Positions 50,346 to 61,074 of a stretch of DNA of 64,000 bases are shown in pieces. Source of the DNA: Dolomedes plantarius (lineage: Eukaryota; Arthropoda; Arachnida; Araneae; Dolomedidae). Position 1 is the stretch's first letter, and the number at the start of each line of letters is the position of its first letter. The translations under genes and the position numbers were made by a program. The notes under the pieces are model-generated. The model had not been told where the DNA came from. It did no database searches and saw nothing but the letters and a program-made list of their open reading frames with translations. Where the stretch lies: the NCBI GenBank assembly GCA_907164885.2, contig OU015493.1, forward strand, positions 220,864,781 to 220,928,780, read 5' to 3'.

Positions 50346-51759
50346 AACTGAATCGTTTATCCATGAATTTGTTTACTATACGGGTTTTCCTATTCCATTG
50401 TTAAGATCTGTGAAAATACTCTCATTAGCAAAATATTTTTTAAAAAATTTTAATTTGTGTTAGAAGCTTGGTTTAAAAAGTCTAAGTGTTTCTTCACGTT
50501 TTATAATATAATCTATGCCATTTCACTCACCATTGACAGCTAGTCAATATTACCCACCTCATTTTTCAAATTAACCTAGACTAATTAAACAGTATATCAT
50601 AACAATTGTTTAGTAATTACTGAATCTAAATAGTATATTTTGAATAATTTCTTACTGTGGATATCCCTAATAACAGCTACTCGCAAATAAAAAATATTTT
50701 ATACACAGATCTCCACCATAATTTGACAATTAAGTAACAAAAGATATGCTCTATTCAAATATTATGCAGAAGTTAGTATCCCAAATTACTTTCTACCACA
50801 TTTTTTGTAAAACCAATTACTGTGAAAGCTACATCATATAATAAATGTTTACTTTATTCATTATTATAGTAATAGATTAGTTGTTAAAGAGTATTCACCC
50901 TTTTCACTAAATTTCTGAGTACAGTAAGACATTCAATCCTGTCAATTACATTATTTGTTATTACAGATATAAATAAAATAGATTAGAATGCTTTGATAGA
51001 GTACAATAATTGAAAGCTGACCGAGAGACTTGTTTAGAATGACAACAACATTTTTTTCTTCACTATCGAGAATCACTCTCACATTGGAAGTAAAGAAATA
51101 CAAGAATGAAGATTGAATACTAAATAAAATGTTAGCATATAAAATCTTAAATTTCTAAATCTGACCCAGCATCTGTTTTAATGCTCTCTATGGCATGTTG
51201 TAATCAGATTTAGAAATTTAAGATTTTGTATGCTAATGTTTTACTTAGCATTCAATCTTTATTCTTGTGTTTCTCTACTTTCAACAACATTATTCTCAAC
51301 AGTAAAGAGGAAATTTTGGTGTCATTCTAGACAAGTCTCTGATTCAGCTTTCAATGTTGAGCTGAAATTATGCTCAACATTAAAAGCTTATTATTGTACT
51401 CTTATCAAGGCAATCTACCCTATTTTATTTATATCTATAATAACAAATTAATCGACATGGTTGGGTTTTCTACTGTACAGAGAGAAATTTAGTGAAAAGG
51501 GGAATACTCTTTAACAAATATTTTATAACTATTTTCTATTAGTATATTTATATAATCAAGTAAATATTTATTACATGATGTAGTTTTCACAGCATGTAAT
51601 TGGTTTTACAAAAAATGTAGGAATTTTGGAAGTAGTTATCAATAAAATGACAACAGATTTAAAACTGCACTCATGTGTTGGGTGCTGTTTTATATCAAGT
51701 TTTTTTAAACCCCTGTCTGAGAATTTATATTTCCTAATTGGATTTAATTAATTCTACTT

Positions 51760-52395
51760 CATCAACAATGAATTTTTTCAACTATTTTTACAACAATAAA
51801 TTACCCTTTAATGTACTAAACTATGAAAAAAATAATTTTCTTATCTGCAGAGCATTTACTAACTCTACATCAAAAAATAATTTAAATAAATTCTTCTTTT
51901 GATTCATAAATTATATCAGGGGATGGGAGTCATTTTCCTTTCACATAAATTTATGAACTGATTTTCTCTTTCTTTTTTTTCCCTAGATGCTGTAAAGATG
52001 GACCCAGATGTACAGCGAAAGGATCCTGTTTTGTAGAAAATATAGAAAAAATTGTTTAAATGTGGTATGTACTTTCTAAATAAACTATTTTTACTTTAAA
52101 CCAGCTCTTTTCTGTATTTAAAAGCATGTGTTTCTATAATTATCTTCTATTGTGTAATTTTGAGAAATATTAATATCATAGTACTATTTCTCAAAAATAG
52201 CACTATCAAGTGTTGGATATTGAATGTCCTATGTAATATAAAAGAAAATATTTTTTAAAAATGACTTATAAGAATTTAATGAATTACTCTTTAATTCACA
52301 AAACTATGCAAAAAATAATTTTCTTATCTGTAGAGCATTTATTAACTATACACCAAAAAATAATTTAAATAAATTCTTCTGAGCAAGTTTTCATA
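51760..52395. repeat. Direct repeat, ~120 bp, spaced ~510 bp
   Basis: AATAATTTTCTTATCTGYAGAGCATTTA and AAAAAATAATTTAAATAAATTCTTCT occur at about 51830-51900 and again at about 52310-52382, in the same orientation, on both sides of the candidate terminal exon. Confidence 0.8.
51987..52105 (+). other. Candidate terminal exon with poly(A) signal
   Basis: A long pyrimidine tract ending TTTTTTTTCCCTAG (to 51986) precedes ATGCTGTAAAGATGG. One frame reads DAVKMDPDVQRKDPVL then TAG. AATAAA stands at 52079-52084, followed by a U-rich stretch. Together this resembles the last exon of a plus-strand gene whose earlier exons might include 38480-38585 and 40754/42055. No homologue is recognised. Confidence 0.35.
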
Positions 52396-52841
52396 AGCTC
52401 ACAAAGGTTTGAGTATGGGTTTCATCATATCACACTAAACATTACTCAAGTTTTGAAAAATGAATGTATCAAATTTATGTTTATAAATTTATCAAATTAT
52501 GTTAATAAATTTTATACTGGGGAAGTACAAATTTTTGGGGTTAATTATTAAAAACATGGATTTATGTTGCATTTCTTTGGATGAAATGCAATAATATGAA
52601 TGGAAAATATAAATACATAGTACTGTTTTACATACTATATCTCATTCTAAATTTAAAATAAAACGGGAACCTTAGATCGAATGGAAAGATATAATCTGTT
52701 CAAAAAGTCCATCTGAACAGATGGATCAAAAACAAAGGTTAGATATTATAATCTAATAAAATCTAACCTTTTATCATATATCCCTATTTTTATTTCTCTA
52801 TTTTGAATTTTAATTTTTATATCCAGATTAGTCGCACAAAG

Positions 52842-52846
<5 letters not shown>

Positions 52847-52930
<84 letters not shown>
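52847..52930. repeat. (TA)n microsatellite
   Basis: About 84 bp of TA in the left outer arm of the palindrome. Confidence 0.97.
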
Positions 52931-52932
<2 letters not shown>

Positions 52933-53216
52933 CAACAAACACAGAGGCATCGGGCCGGGGCCGGAAGATTCCGGCCAGCCGATTTCTCCACTGCCGGGCC
53001 GGCGCATTAGGTCAGTATCGGATCCGTAACGGGAGTGTCCTTTCGCCCGCGACTATCCCGTCGAGTGCGGGGCCGATTCCGGTAAGAATCGAGCCATCGT
53101 TCATCCGATTACTAACCGTGAGGCAGCCGCGAGGAAGCCATCAATGAGGACACAAAGCCACCGCGTAACCGGAGGTTGTCGGGGCGGTTACGGGAGCAAT
53201 AATTGGTGTCAAATTG
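52931..53216 (+). repeat. GC-rich repeat with (TA)n-CCCAACAAAC boundary, copy 2
   Basis: A sharply GC-rich island (words GGGCCGGGGCCGG, CGACTATCCCGTCGAG, GTAACCGGAGG) in an AT-rich setting. It reads like no rRNA region or protein I recognise. An almost identical reverse copy lies at 54757-55037, and a relative with the same boundary at 32385. Confidence 0.7.
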
Positions 53217-53298
53217 TTAAATAAAATCTAAAAATAGAGTATCTGATAATTTTAACATTAATTCATCTGAACAGATGGATTAATGATTTATATATAAA

Positions 53299-53326
53299 CT
53301 AGTTGATACCCGTCAAAACATGACGG
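53299..53326 (-). mobile_element. Helitron 3' terminus, family 3, minus strand
   Basis: On the minus strand the hairpin CCGTCA/TGACGG precedes GTATCAA and CTAG then T. It resembles the plus-strand end at 47339-47366. The rest of the element may be the palindromic sequence to its right, which shares the GCATGCGCAG words with 43.1 and 47.1 kb. Confidence 0.6.
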
Positions 53327-53404
53327 CTAGATAGTAAATAAATGTATACTAATACACAAATTATACTCAACATATCATTGCCAAATGTTGAAAATCATAA
53401 TAAC

Positions 53405-53406
<2 letters not shown>

Positions 53407-53437
<31 letters not shown>
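53407..53437. repeat. Poly(A) tract
   Basis: About 31 consecutive A residues. It could be a retroposed tail on the plus strand, but no recognisable retroposon body precedes it. Confidence 0.9.
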
Positions 53438-53441
<4 letters not shown>

Positions 53442-53600
53442 GTGTCTAAGCGGCCTTGTGCTTAGTGAGTATCTAAAGCCAGATCTAAAAATGTCACTGA
53501 ACATGCGCAGAAAGCAATTTTTTAATTGTAAATTATTGCTAATTAAACAGCGCGAAATAAACAATTTACATCAGGTTTAATCTTATATTTTACAAACATA

Positions 53601-54254
53601 ATCTATATATTTAAGTTGCTAAGCCGACTTTTTGGGCAGTCCGTGAGAGAAAACTACTGCATCAATTAACTTAATTTTGGTCTTAAAGGAAAGATTGTAA
53701 TCTATAGATTTGTCAAATTTGGTTTTTGTAACCACCATTTTCACTAATTAGTGATAATTTACAATTAAAAATTGATTTCTGCGCATGCTTAGTGGCATGT
53801 TTAAATCTGGCTTTGCAAACTCACTGTTTCTGCGCATGCCCAGTGACATGTTTTAATGATAAACGCGTTTGTTCCGAGGAATGTCTCTAGATCTCTCTCT
53901 GCCATTTTAATTTTTATGTATAAAAATTTTTATGTATAAAAATTAAAATGGCAGAGAGAGATCTAGAGACATTCCTCGGAACAAACGCGTTTATCATTAA
54001 AACATGTCACTGGGCATGCGCAGAAACAGTGAGTTTGCAAAGCCAGATTTAAACATGCCACTAAGCATGCGCAGAAATCAATTTTTAATTGTAAATTATC
54101 ACTAATTAGTGAAAATGGTGGTTACAAAAACCAAATTTGACAAATCTATAGATTACAATCTTTCCTTTAAGACCAAAATTAAGTTAATTGATGCAGTAGT
54201 TTTCTCTCACGGACTGCCCAAAAAGTCGGCTTAGCAACTTAAATATATAGATCA
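53601..54254. repeat. Near-perfect palindrome, ~325-bp arms
   Basis: From ATCTATATATTTAAGTTGC to GCAACTTAAATATATAGAT the two halves are inverted copies with essentially no differences that I can find outside the centre. The centre is the short A/T direct repeat ATTTTTATGTATAAA. Arms include TGCGCATGCCCAGTGACATG and GTTCCGAGGAATGTCTC. Such identity implies recent origin or active gene conversion. Confidence 0.95.
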
Positions 54255-54323
54255 TTAATCCATCTGTCAATTAGTTTTTTCCAGTATTTCTGAATACTGG
54301 TATTCAATAATTGTAACTGTTTT

Positions 54324-54371
54324 ACCAACCAGTACAGGGCAGATATATCTATCTGCCCTGTACTGGTTGGT
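54324..54371. repeat. Perfect hairpin, 22-bp arms, 4-base loop
   Basis: CCAGTACAGGGCAGATA pairs exactly with its inverse around TATC. It lies within the right inner flank of the palindrome, and the left flank has no equivalent. Confidence 0.93.
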
Positions 54372-54756
54372 ATTAATGTTATCTTAACTTTCAAATTTGG
54401 GTAAATGTATCTTAATACAAAAGGAGGTTTCGTTCTAACAAGTAAACTTGTGATTCATATGCAAATTTTTAGGTAATAACAAAGATCAGTATTTGGTAAT
54501 ACCGAAAAATACATAAGGCAAAACTGGAAAGAATTCTAGAAATATGAAGGTAAAAAAAATAATAATAATAAAAGTGAAAGGGTTGATATCAGAGGTTATT
54601 CGTCAATGTAATAAATAATAAAAATAAGCATATAAACGAAAGGGTCCTACTCAAAACTTTGAAAAACTGCCGGCGGTCCGATTCTGGTAGAATGCTGGCA
54701 TGACGTCCGGACCTACGGCACATTGCTGTTTACGAGATGGGTAGATGACGGTATGT

Positions 54757-55035
54757 CGACACCAATTATTGCTCCCGTAACCGGCCCGTCAACCTCCGGT
54801 TACGCGGTGGCTTTGTGTCCGCATTGACGGCTTCCTCGCGGCTGCCTCACGGTTAGTAATCGGATGAACGATGGCTCGATTCTTACCGGAATCGGCCCCG
54901 CACTCGACGGGATAGTCGCGGGCAAAAGGACACTCCCTTTGCGGATCCGATACTGACCTAATGCGCCGGCCCGGCAGTGGAGAAATCGGCTGGCCGGAAT
55001 CTTCCGGCCCCGGCCCGATGCCTCTGTGTTTGTTG

Positions 55036-55037
<2 letters not shown>
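54757..55037 (-). repeat. GC-rich repeat with (TA)n-CCCAACAAAC boundary, copy 3
   Basis: Reverse copy of 52931-53216, differing at only a few positions. It ends at GTTTGTTGGG next to (TA)n (55038-55070). Confidence 0.8.
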
Positions 55038-55074
<37 letters not shown>

Positions 55075-55223
55075 CTTTGTGCGACTAATCTGGATATAAA
55101 AATTAAAACTTCGAGGTTATTACGTTTACCAATTTCCATAGCAAATTAAACTAATTAAAATTAAAATTTATTATAATATTTTTTACTCACAACTTTACAG
55201 AATAAAAAACATATGGCCTTGGA

Positions 55224-55249
55224 TTGGGCTGGCCATATGGCCAGCCCAA
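55224..55249. repeat. Perfect 26-bp palindrome without loop
   Basis: Self-complementary sequence centred on CATATG (TTGGGCTGGC half-site). Overlapping words ATATGGCC and GGGCTGG recur on both sides, suggesting slippage. Confidence 0.9.
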
Positions 55250-55458
55250 CATATGGCCTATGGGCTGGGGATTTTTTGGAGGCATGTAGCATTTTCGAGG
55301 AAAATTTAAGTAAAAACGATTTCAATAAAAAATTCGGCAATTTAAAGGTTTTAAAAAAATGGAATTTAGACTCAGGAATTTTTAAAGATGTTTAGAATAG
55401 TATTTATGTTTTCAATTGGTTAAGCTGTAATGGGGGGTGGCGCTAAAGTAATGTTACA

Positions 55459-55506
55459 ATGACGTAACTTTTAGGATAGAATTGGCTGCTGTTTCACCAT
55501 AACCGT
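55459..55506. repeat. Isolated piece of the 583-bp repeat
   Basis: TGACGTAACTTTTAGGATAG through TTTCACCATAACCGT matches, in reverse, a segment of the array at 3.9-8.2 kb. It is followed by (TA)n and then the 3' end of Helitron C. In the array the same end also adjoins (TA)n next to Helitron A. Confidence 0.85.
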
Positions 55507-55572
55507 ATATATATATATACCATAACCGTATATATATATATATATATTCATCTATATAGATATATATATATA

Positions 55573-57915
55573 CTAGCATTATTGCGCGGCAATGCCCGGG
55601 TAGATATATAGATATAAAAATTTTGATGCATTCCATCAAAAAATACTGGGCTGCACCCCCCGCTCTTCATGTTCATCTGGCTAGATAAATTGCGCTTAGC
55701 GCGTTTCTAATGAAATGATATATAAACAATAAGAAAGAAACTTTGAGTTTGCGGACCTTCGTCTGATTATACGTCTGATTTTATTGAGAATTAATAACAC
55801 AGTTTTGCATGATTCGCACGTTTGGATTGAATAAGTTTACTGCTTAATTATATATGTTAGATACTGTTTAATTAGATTTAATTAGATTTGTTTGATCCAC
55901 TGTTTAATTAGAAATAAGTTTTATAATTTACATTTGCCTTTATTATTTATTTTTCCCTTAAATGCTCAGTTTGTTCCACAACACCCAAGAGGTAAAGTGC
56001 AAGATGCGTTATCCCCTTTATTTAATCAAAGTAAGTTTGGATCCCGCATGAAGCCTATTTTCCTTACTTCTGTGATTTGGTTTTTTATTGTCGACAGGCC
56101 AAAAACCGTATAAAAAGCAAATTGTAAATAGGTTTTTAATTTTCTCAAGGCCAAAAACCGTTGAAAAAGCGAATTTGAATTCAGTTTTTACTTTCCCTAA
56201 AGTTAAAAACAGTAGAAGAAGCGAATTTGAATTCGGTTCAAGCGATCAGAAAAACTGCAAATGACAAAGGACACAAAGAAGAGCCAGGAAAGTTGTGTTA
56301 AAACATACTAATTTGAATTGCATTTCTAAAAAACTTCCATCTCAGTTAGTTAAGTGGTTAAATTTTATCTTTTACCGTATTCTAATATTTCTTTTGTCAA
56401 TTTATTTTATTGTTTAACTTAAAGTATCGCAAAAAGAAAAGAAACCACGTGATCAGCATTTCATAAATTAAATTCTAAAAATGAATTGTTGAAAATTTAC
56501 CAAAAATCAGAAAATGGAGGTAAAGATTCGAAAAAGATTTCGTTTTAAATGAATATCTATGATCTAATTTTTAAACCCTTAAAGCTTAAATTTTATAACC
56601 CTTGGATTATCATTTTAAATGCAAAATTTAAAAAATTACCAAAAAAGATTCAAAATTTAATTCTCAAAAATCTAAGAAGAATTTTTCAAAAATCTAAGAA
56701 GAATTTTTCAAAAATCTTTCTTAGTGCACCCCTACACTATAAGAAGAATCGGAATGCAAAATGTCAGCGAGGAGTGTGTGTCTGGGAAGGCAGGGCTAAA
56801 GGTTATCAGTGCTTTTTTCCACATAACCCAAGAGGGTGATGCATTATCTTTAATGCATCTTCCAAGATGCATTATCCCCTTTATTTATTCAAAGTAAGGC
56901 GCGATTTCACATGAAGCCTATTTTCCTTAATTTGGTGATTCGGTTTTTATTGTCGACAGGCCAAAAACCGTTTCGATTTTAAATTTCCTAAAGCTAAAAA
57001 CCGTAGAAAAAGCAAATTGTAAATCGGTTCAAGCGATGAGAAAAACTGCAAATAACAAAGGACAAAAAGGAGAACCGGGAAAGTTGTGTTAAAACATACT
57101 AATTTGAACTGCATTCTTAAAAAACGCCCATCTCAGTTAGTCTAGTGGTTAAATTTTATCTTTTTCCGTATTTTAATATTTCTTTTGTCAGTTTATTTCG
57201 TTGTTATGCTCGTAACGCAAAATTAATTTAAAGTATCACTAAAAGAAAAGAAAGCACGTGATCAGCATTTCATAAATTACATTCTAAAAATTAATCTTTA
57301 AAAATTCACCAAAAATCAGAAAAGGGAGGTAGATAAAGATTAGAAAAATATTTCGTTTTAAAGGAATTTTTATAATATTTCTCGTGATATAAATTTTATA
57401 ACCCTCGGATTATCATTTTAAATGCAAACTTAAAAAAATTAGAAAATCACCTTAAAAATTTAATTTTAAAAAATCGAAGAAGAATTTTTCAAAAATCTTT
57501 CCCCTCCACTATAAACTCCACTATAGAAGAATCACCATGCATAATTTCAGCTCTTTATGTCCAACGGTTTGGACTGTGCGTTATCTGTCAGTTAGTCAGT
57601 CGGTTAGACATGGCCAAAGTTTATTACCATGATGCTCTACCCCCCCCCCCCGCGCAGCGCTTTTCTCCCGCGCGGGGGAAGACGAATAGGTTCGGATTTC
57701 ACTGAACGGTCTGTATCCACAGGGGGTACCTCGCACCTATTACGGGCACTGAAAATCATTAAAAAATTAATTTAAAAAAAACTAATTGAGACCCAAACTT
57801 CGTTTTTGCTGATATAAGTTTCTCGGATCCTAAAAATTAACTGTGCCGAATTTGGTCCCTGTGAGTAAAACGGTCTATGATTCTATGGCGGACAAACAAA
57901 CCGACAAGCTCTTTT
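55573..57915 (-). mobile_element. Helitron C, family 1, minus strand, with internal duplication
   Basis: The minus-strand 3' end has the GC hairpin followed by AATAATG and CTAG+T at 55572-55576. The 5' end AAAAGAGCTTGTCGGTTTG abuts (TA)n. Shares the GGGGGGTGCAGCCCAGTA block and most of its body with copy B. A body segment of roughly 800 bp occurs twice in tandem (about 56000-56850 and 56865-57540; shared ATTGTCGACAGGCCAAAAACCG), which explains its larger size. Non-coding. Confidence 0.75.
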
Positions 57916-58060
57916 ATATATATATAGATACATATATATATATATATATATATAAATTTATATATATATACACATATATATATATACAAATTTATATATA
58001 TATACACATATATATATACAAATTTATATATATATATATATATAATATATATATATTTAT
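57916..58060. repeat. Interrupted (TA)n microsatellite
   Basis: TA tracts broken by AAATTTATA and ACACATA words, between Helitron C and the SINE-like segment. Confidence 0.95.
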
Positions 58061-58061
58061 A

Positions 58062-58305
58062 CTGCGCTATTCCAAGATTGAGTATAGGTCCCGGCCAGCG
58101 CTTGTCCGGAGATTTGAACCAGGGAACTTTCTCTCCGTAGTGCGATACTCCGATACTCCGTAGTCCTATGCGATAACCGTTCAACCACAGAGTCCTTCAG
58201 AAAAAGCTCTTATGAAGGGGGCATAACGCTTTTTCGTTACGTGACGATTCCTGCCAGTTCACTCTACTGTAAGCCGCGTAAAATATCTTCGTTCCAACAA
58301 AATTA
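58062..58305 (-). repeat. tRNA-derived SINE-like segment, reverse copy
   Basis: The minus strand contains an A-box-like TGTGGTTGAACGG (58177-58189) and B-box GGTTCAAATCTCC (58108-58120), with CAAGCGCTGG after. It shares its upstream flank with 8360-8500 in Helitron A. A short internal duplication (CGATACTCCG) enlarges the tRNA-like middle. Confidence 0.5.
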
Positions 58306-58497
58306 TTAACAATTTGAAAAAAAGTTCTTGAATTTACATACAGATAGAATTTTGAATACATAATTCAGGTAAACGAAGGATATAAAATTTTAAAAAAAAG
58401 CTTATATTTTAATCGTTTTGAATCTGAAGATATGGTGATGAACAAATTAAATAGAATACAATTTTTCAATATCGAATTTTGCTATATCTCCCCACAC

Positions 58498-58530
58498 GTA
58501 ACTCGACGAAACTAAGTTTCGTCGAGTTAC
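58498..58530. repeat. Palindrome unique to one satellite monomer
   Basis: GTAACTCGACGAAACT is followed by one base and its exact inverse. The corresponding monomer in the next higher-order unit (62623) lacks the inverted half, so it arose after the units diverged, or was lost there. Confidence 0.88.
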
Positions 58531-59714
58531 TTATACATTGTGAATACGTTGTGGAACTTATACGTTGTGAATTACCTGTCAAAACAACGGTTACCACACA
58601 AGCTATAGATACACAAGGAACCCACATATTAAGATTTTTAGAAAAGCAAAATAATTAACATTTTCAAAGAAAATTCTTAAATTTTCATAGAAATAGAATT
58701 CTGAATACAGAATTCAGGTACATGAAGGATATAAAATTTTAAAAAATGCTTACATTTTCATCGTTTTTAAACTTAAGATATAGTGATTAACAAATTAAAT
58801 AGAATACAATTTTTCAATATGGAATTTTGCTATATCTCTCCGCAGGTAACTCGACGATACTGAGTTTGTTGTGGAACTTATAGGTTGTGAATTACCAGTA
58901 AAAACCACGGTGAGCACACAAGCTATAGGTACACAATGAACCCCATATTAAGATTTTTAGAAAAACAAAATAATTAACATTTTCAAAGAAAATTCTTAAA
59001 TTTTCATACAGATAGAATTCTGAATACATAATTGAGGTACATTAAGAATATAATATATTTAAAAAATGCTTACATTTTAATCGTTTTGATACTGAAGACA
59101 TGGTGATTAACAAATTTAATAGAATACAATTTTTCAATATGGAATTTTGCTATATTACTCCACACGTAACTTGACGATACTAAGTTTGTGGTGGAACTTA
59201 TAGGTTGTGAATTACCTGTCAAAATCACGGTGACCACACAAGCTATAGGTACACAACGAACCCGCATATTAAGATTTTTAAAAAAACCAAATAATTAATA
59301 TTTTAAAAGAAAATTCTTAAATTTCCATTCAGATAGAATTTTGAATACAGATTTCATGTACACGAAGTATGTAAAAATTAAAAAAATCTTACATTTTAAT
59401 CGTTTTGAATCTGAAGATATGGTGATTAACAAATTAAATAGAATAAAATGTTTAATATGGAATTTTAATATATATCTCTACAGGTAACTCGACGATACTG
59501 AGTTTGTTCTGGAACTTATAGATTGTGAATTACCGGTCAAGACCACGGTGACCACACAAGCTATAGGTACACAAGGAACCCGCTTATTAATATTTTTAGA
59601 AAAACAAAATAATTAACATTTTCAAAGAAAATTCTTAAATTTTCATACAGATAGAATTTTGAATACAGAATTCATGTACATGAAGGATGTAAAAATTAAA
59701 AAAATCTTACATTT

Positions 59715-59790
59715 AAAGGTCGATTTATATAGGCGCGGAAAGGGAACGTAACGAGAACGGACATGGATTAACGGACCTGGAAAATTTTTT
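59715..59790. mobile_element. Short MITE fragment in a satellite monomer
   Basis: GGTCGATTTATATAGGCGCG and AAAGGGAACGTAACGAGAAC match the left end of the larger insertion at 61075. The same fragment is at 63815-63890 in the next unit, so insertion preceded amplification of the higher-order repeat. Confidence 0.65.
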
Positions 59791-61074
59791 AAAATCTTAC
59801 ATTTTCTCGTTTTGAATCTACAGATATAGTGATTAAAAAATTAAATAGAAATCAGTTTTCCAATATATAGTTTTGCTATATCTCTCCGCAGGTAACTCGA
59901 CGATACTGACTTTATTGTGGAACCTTTAGTTTCTGCTTTACATGTCAAAACCACGGAAAGCACACAAGCAATGGATTCACAAAGAACCCGCATATTAAAA
60001 TTTTATGAAAAACAAAATAAGTAGCCTTTTCAAAGAAAATTCTTCCATTTTCATAGACATAGAATTGTGAATACAGAATTCATGTTCACGAAGGATAGAA
60101 AATTTTTAAAAAAGCTTATATTTTCTTCTCTTTCAATCTGAAGATATGGTGATTAACAAATTAAATAGAAAACAGTTTTTCAATATGGAATTCTGCTATA
60201 TCTCTCCGCAGGTAACTCGACGATACTGACTTTATTGTGGAATATTTAGTTTATGCTTTAAATGTAAAAACCACGGTGAGCACACAAGCAATGGGTTCAC
60301 TAAGAACCCACATATTAAGATTTTGGGAAAAACAAAATATGTAGCATTTTCAAAGAAAATTCTTAAATTTTCATACAGATAGAATTTTGAATACAGAATT
60401 CCTGTTCATGAAGGATGTAAAATTAAAAAAACTTACATTTACCTCGTTTTGAATCTGAAAATATGGTGATTAACAAATTTAATCGAAAACAGTTTTCCAA
60501 TATGGTATTTTGCCATATCTCTCCGCAAGTAACTCGACGACACTGCGTTTATTGTGTAACCCATAGGTTCTGCCTAACCTGTCAAAACGACTGTGAGCAG
60601 ACAAGCTATGGAAGCACGAAGAACACGCATATTAAGATTTTAAGAAAAACAAAATAATTAACATTTTGAAAAAAAATTCTTAAATTTTCATACAAATAGA
60701 ATTCTGAATACGTAATTCAGGTACATCAAGGATATAAAATTTAAAAGAAAAAAACTTACATTTTAATCCTTTTGAATCTGAAGATATGGTGATTAAAAAA
60801 TTAAACAGAATAAAATTTTTCAATATGGAATTTTGCTATATATCTCCACAGATAACTAGACGATACTGAGTTTGTTGTGAAACTTATAGGTTGTGAATTA
60901 CCTGTCAAAACCACGGTGAAGACACAAGCTATAGGTACCCAAGGAACCCGCATATTAAGATTTTTAGAAAAACAAAATAATTAACATTTTCAAATAAAAT
61001 TTCATACACATAGAATTTTGAATACAGAATTCATGTACATGAAGGATATAAAAATTAAAAAAATCTTACATTTA

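Larger units (their letters stand above)
47540..51760. repeat. Three alternately oriented copies of one long unit
   Basis: Copy 1 (47540-50290, forward, interrupted by the element at 47784-49986), copy 2 (50303-51172, reverse) and copy 3 (51187-~51700, forward). Shared words include GATACTAACTTCTGC, GGTGGAGATCTGT, GGCATAGATTAT, GGCCTGGTTTCTGTATAC and AGATTTAGAAATTTAAGATTTT. Two turning points, near 50297 and 51180, make long palindromes. Arms have diverged by perhaps 15-25% by eye. Confidence 0.85.
52803..55112. repeat. Concentric palindrome, outer arms ~400 bp
   Basis: The left arm 52803-53216 (TCCAGATTAGTCGCACAAAG, (TA)n, GC-rich repeat ending AATAATTGGTGTC) is inverted at about 54755-55112. 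The (TA)n tracts differ in length (about 84 vs 33 bp). The outer centre (~53958) lies close to the centre of the inner palindrome (~53927), so both probably arose by one inverted duplication, with indels between the arms. Confidence 0.9.

Noticed and set aside
52931..53216. rDNA fragment
   Set aside because: GC-rich, but I could not match any conserved 18S, 5.8S or 28S core word.
53407..53437. Poly(A) tail of a retrotransposon
   Set aside because: No coding or SINE body precedes the run and no flanking target duplication was found.
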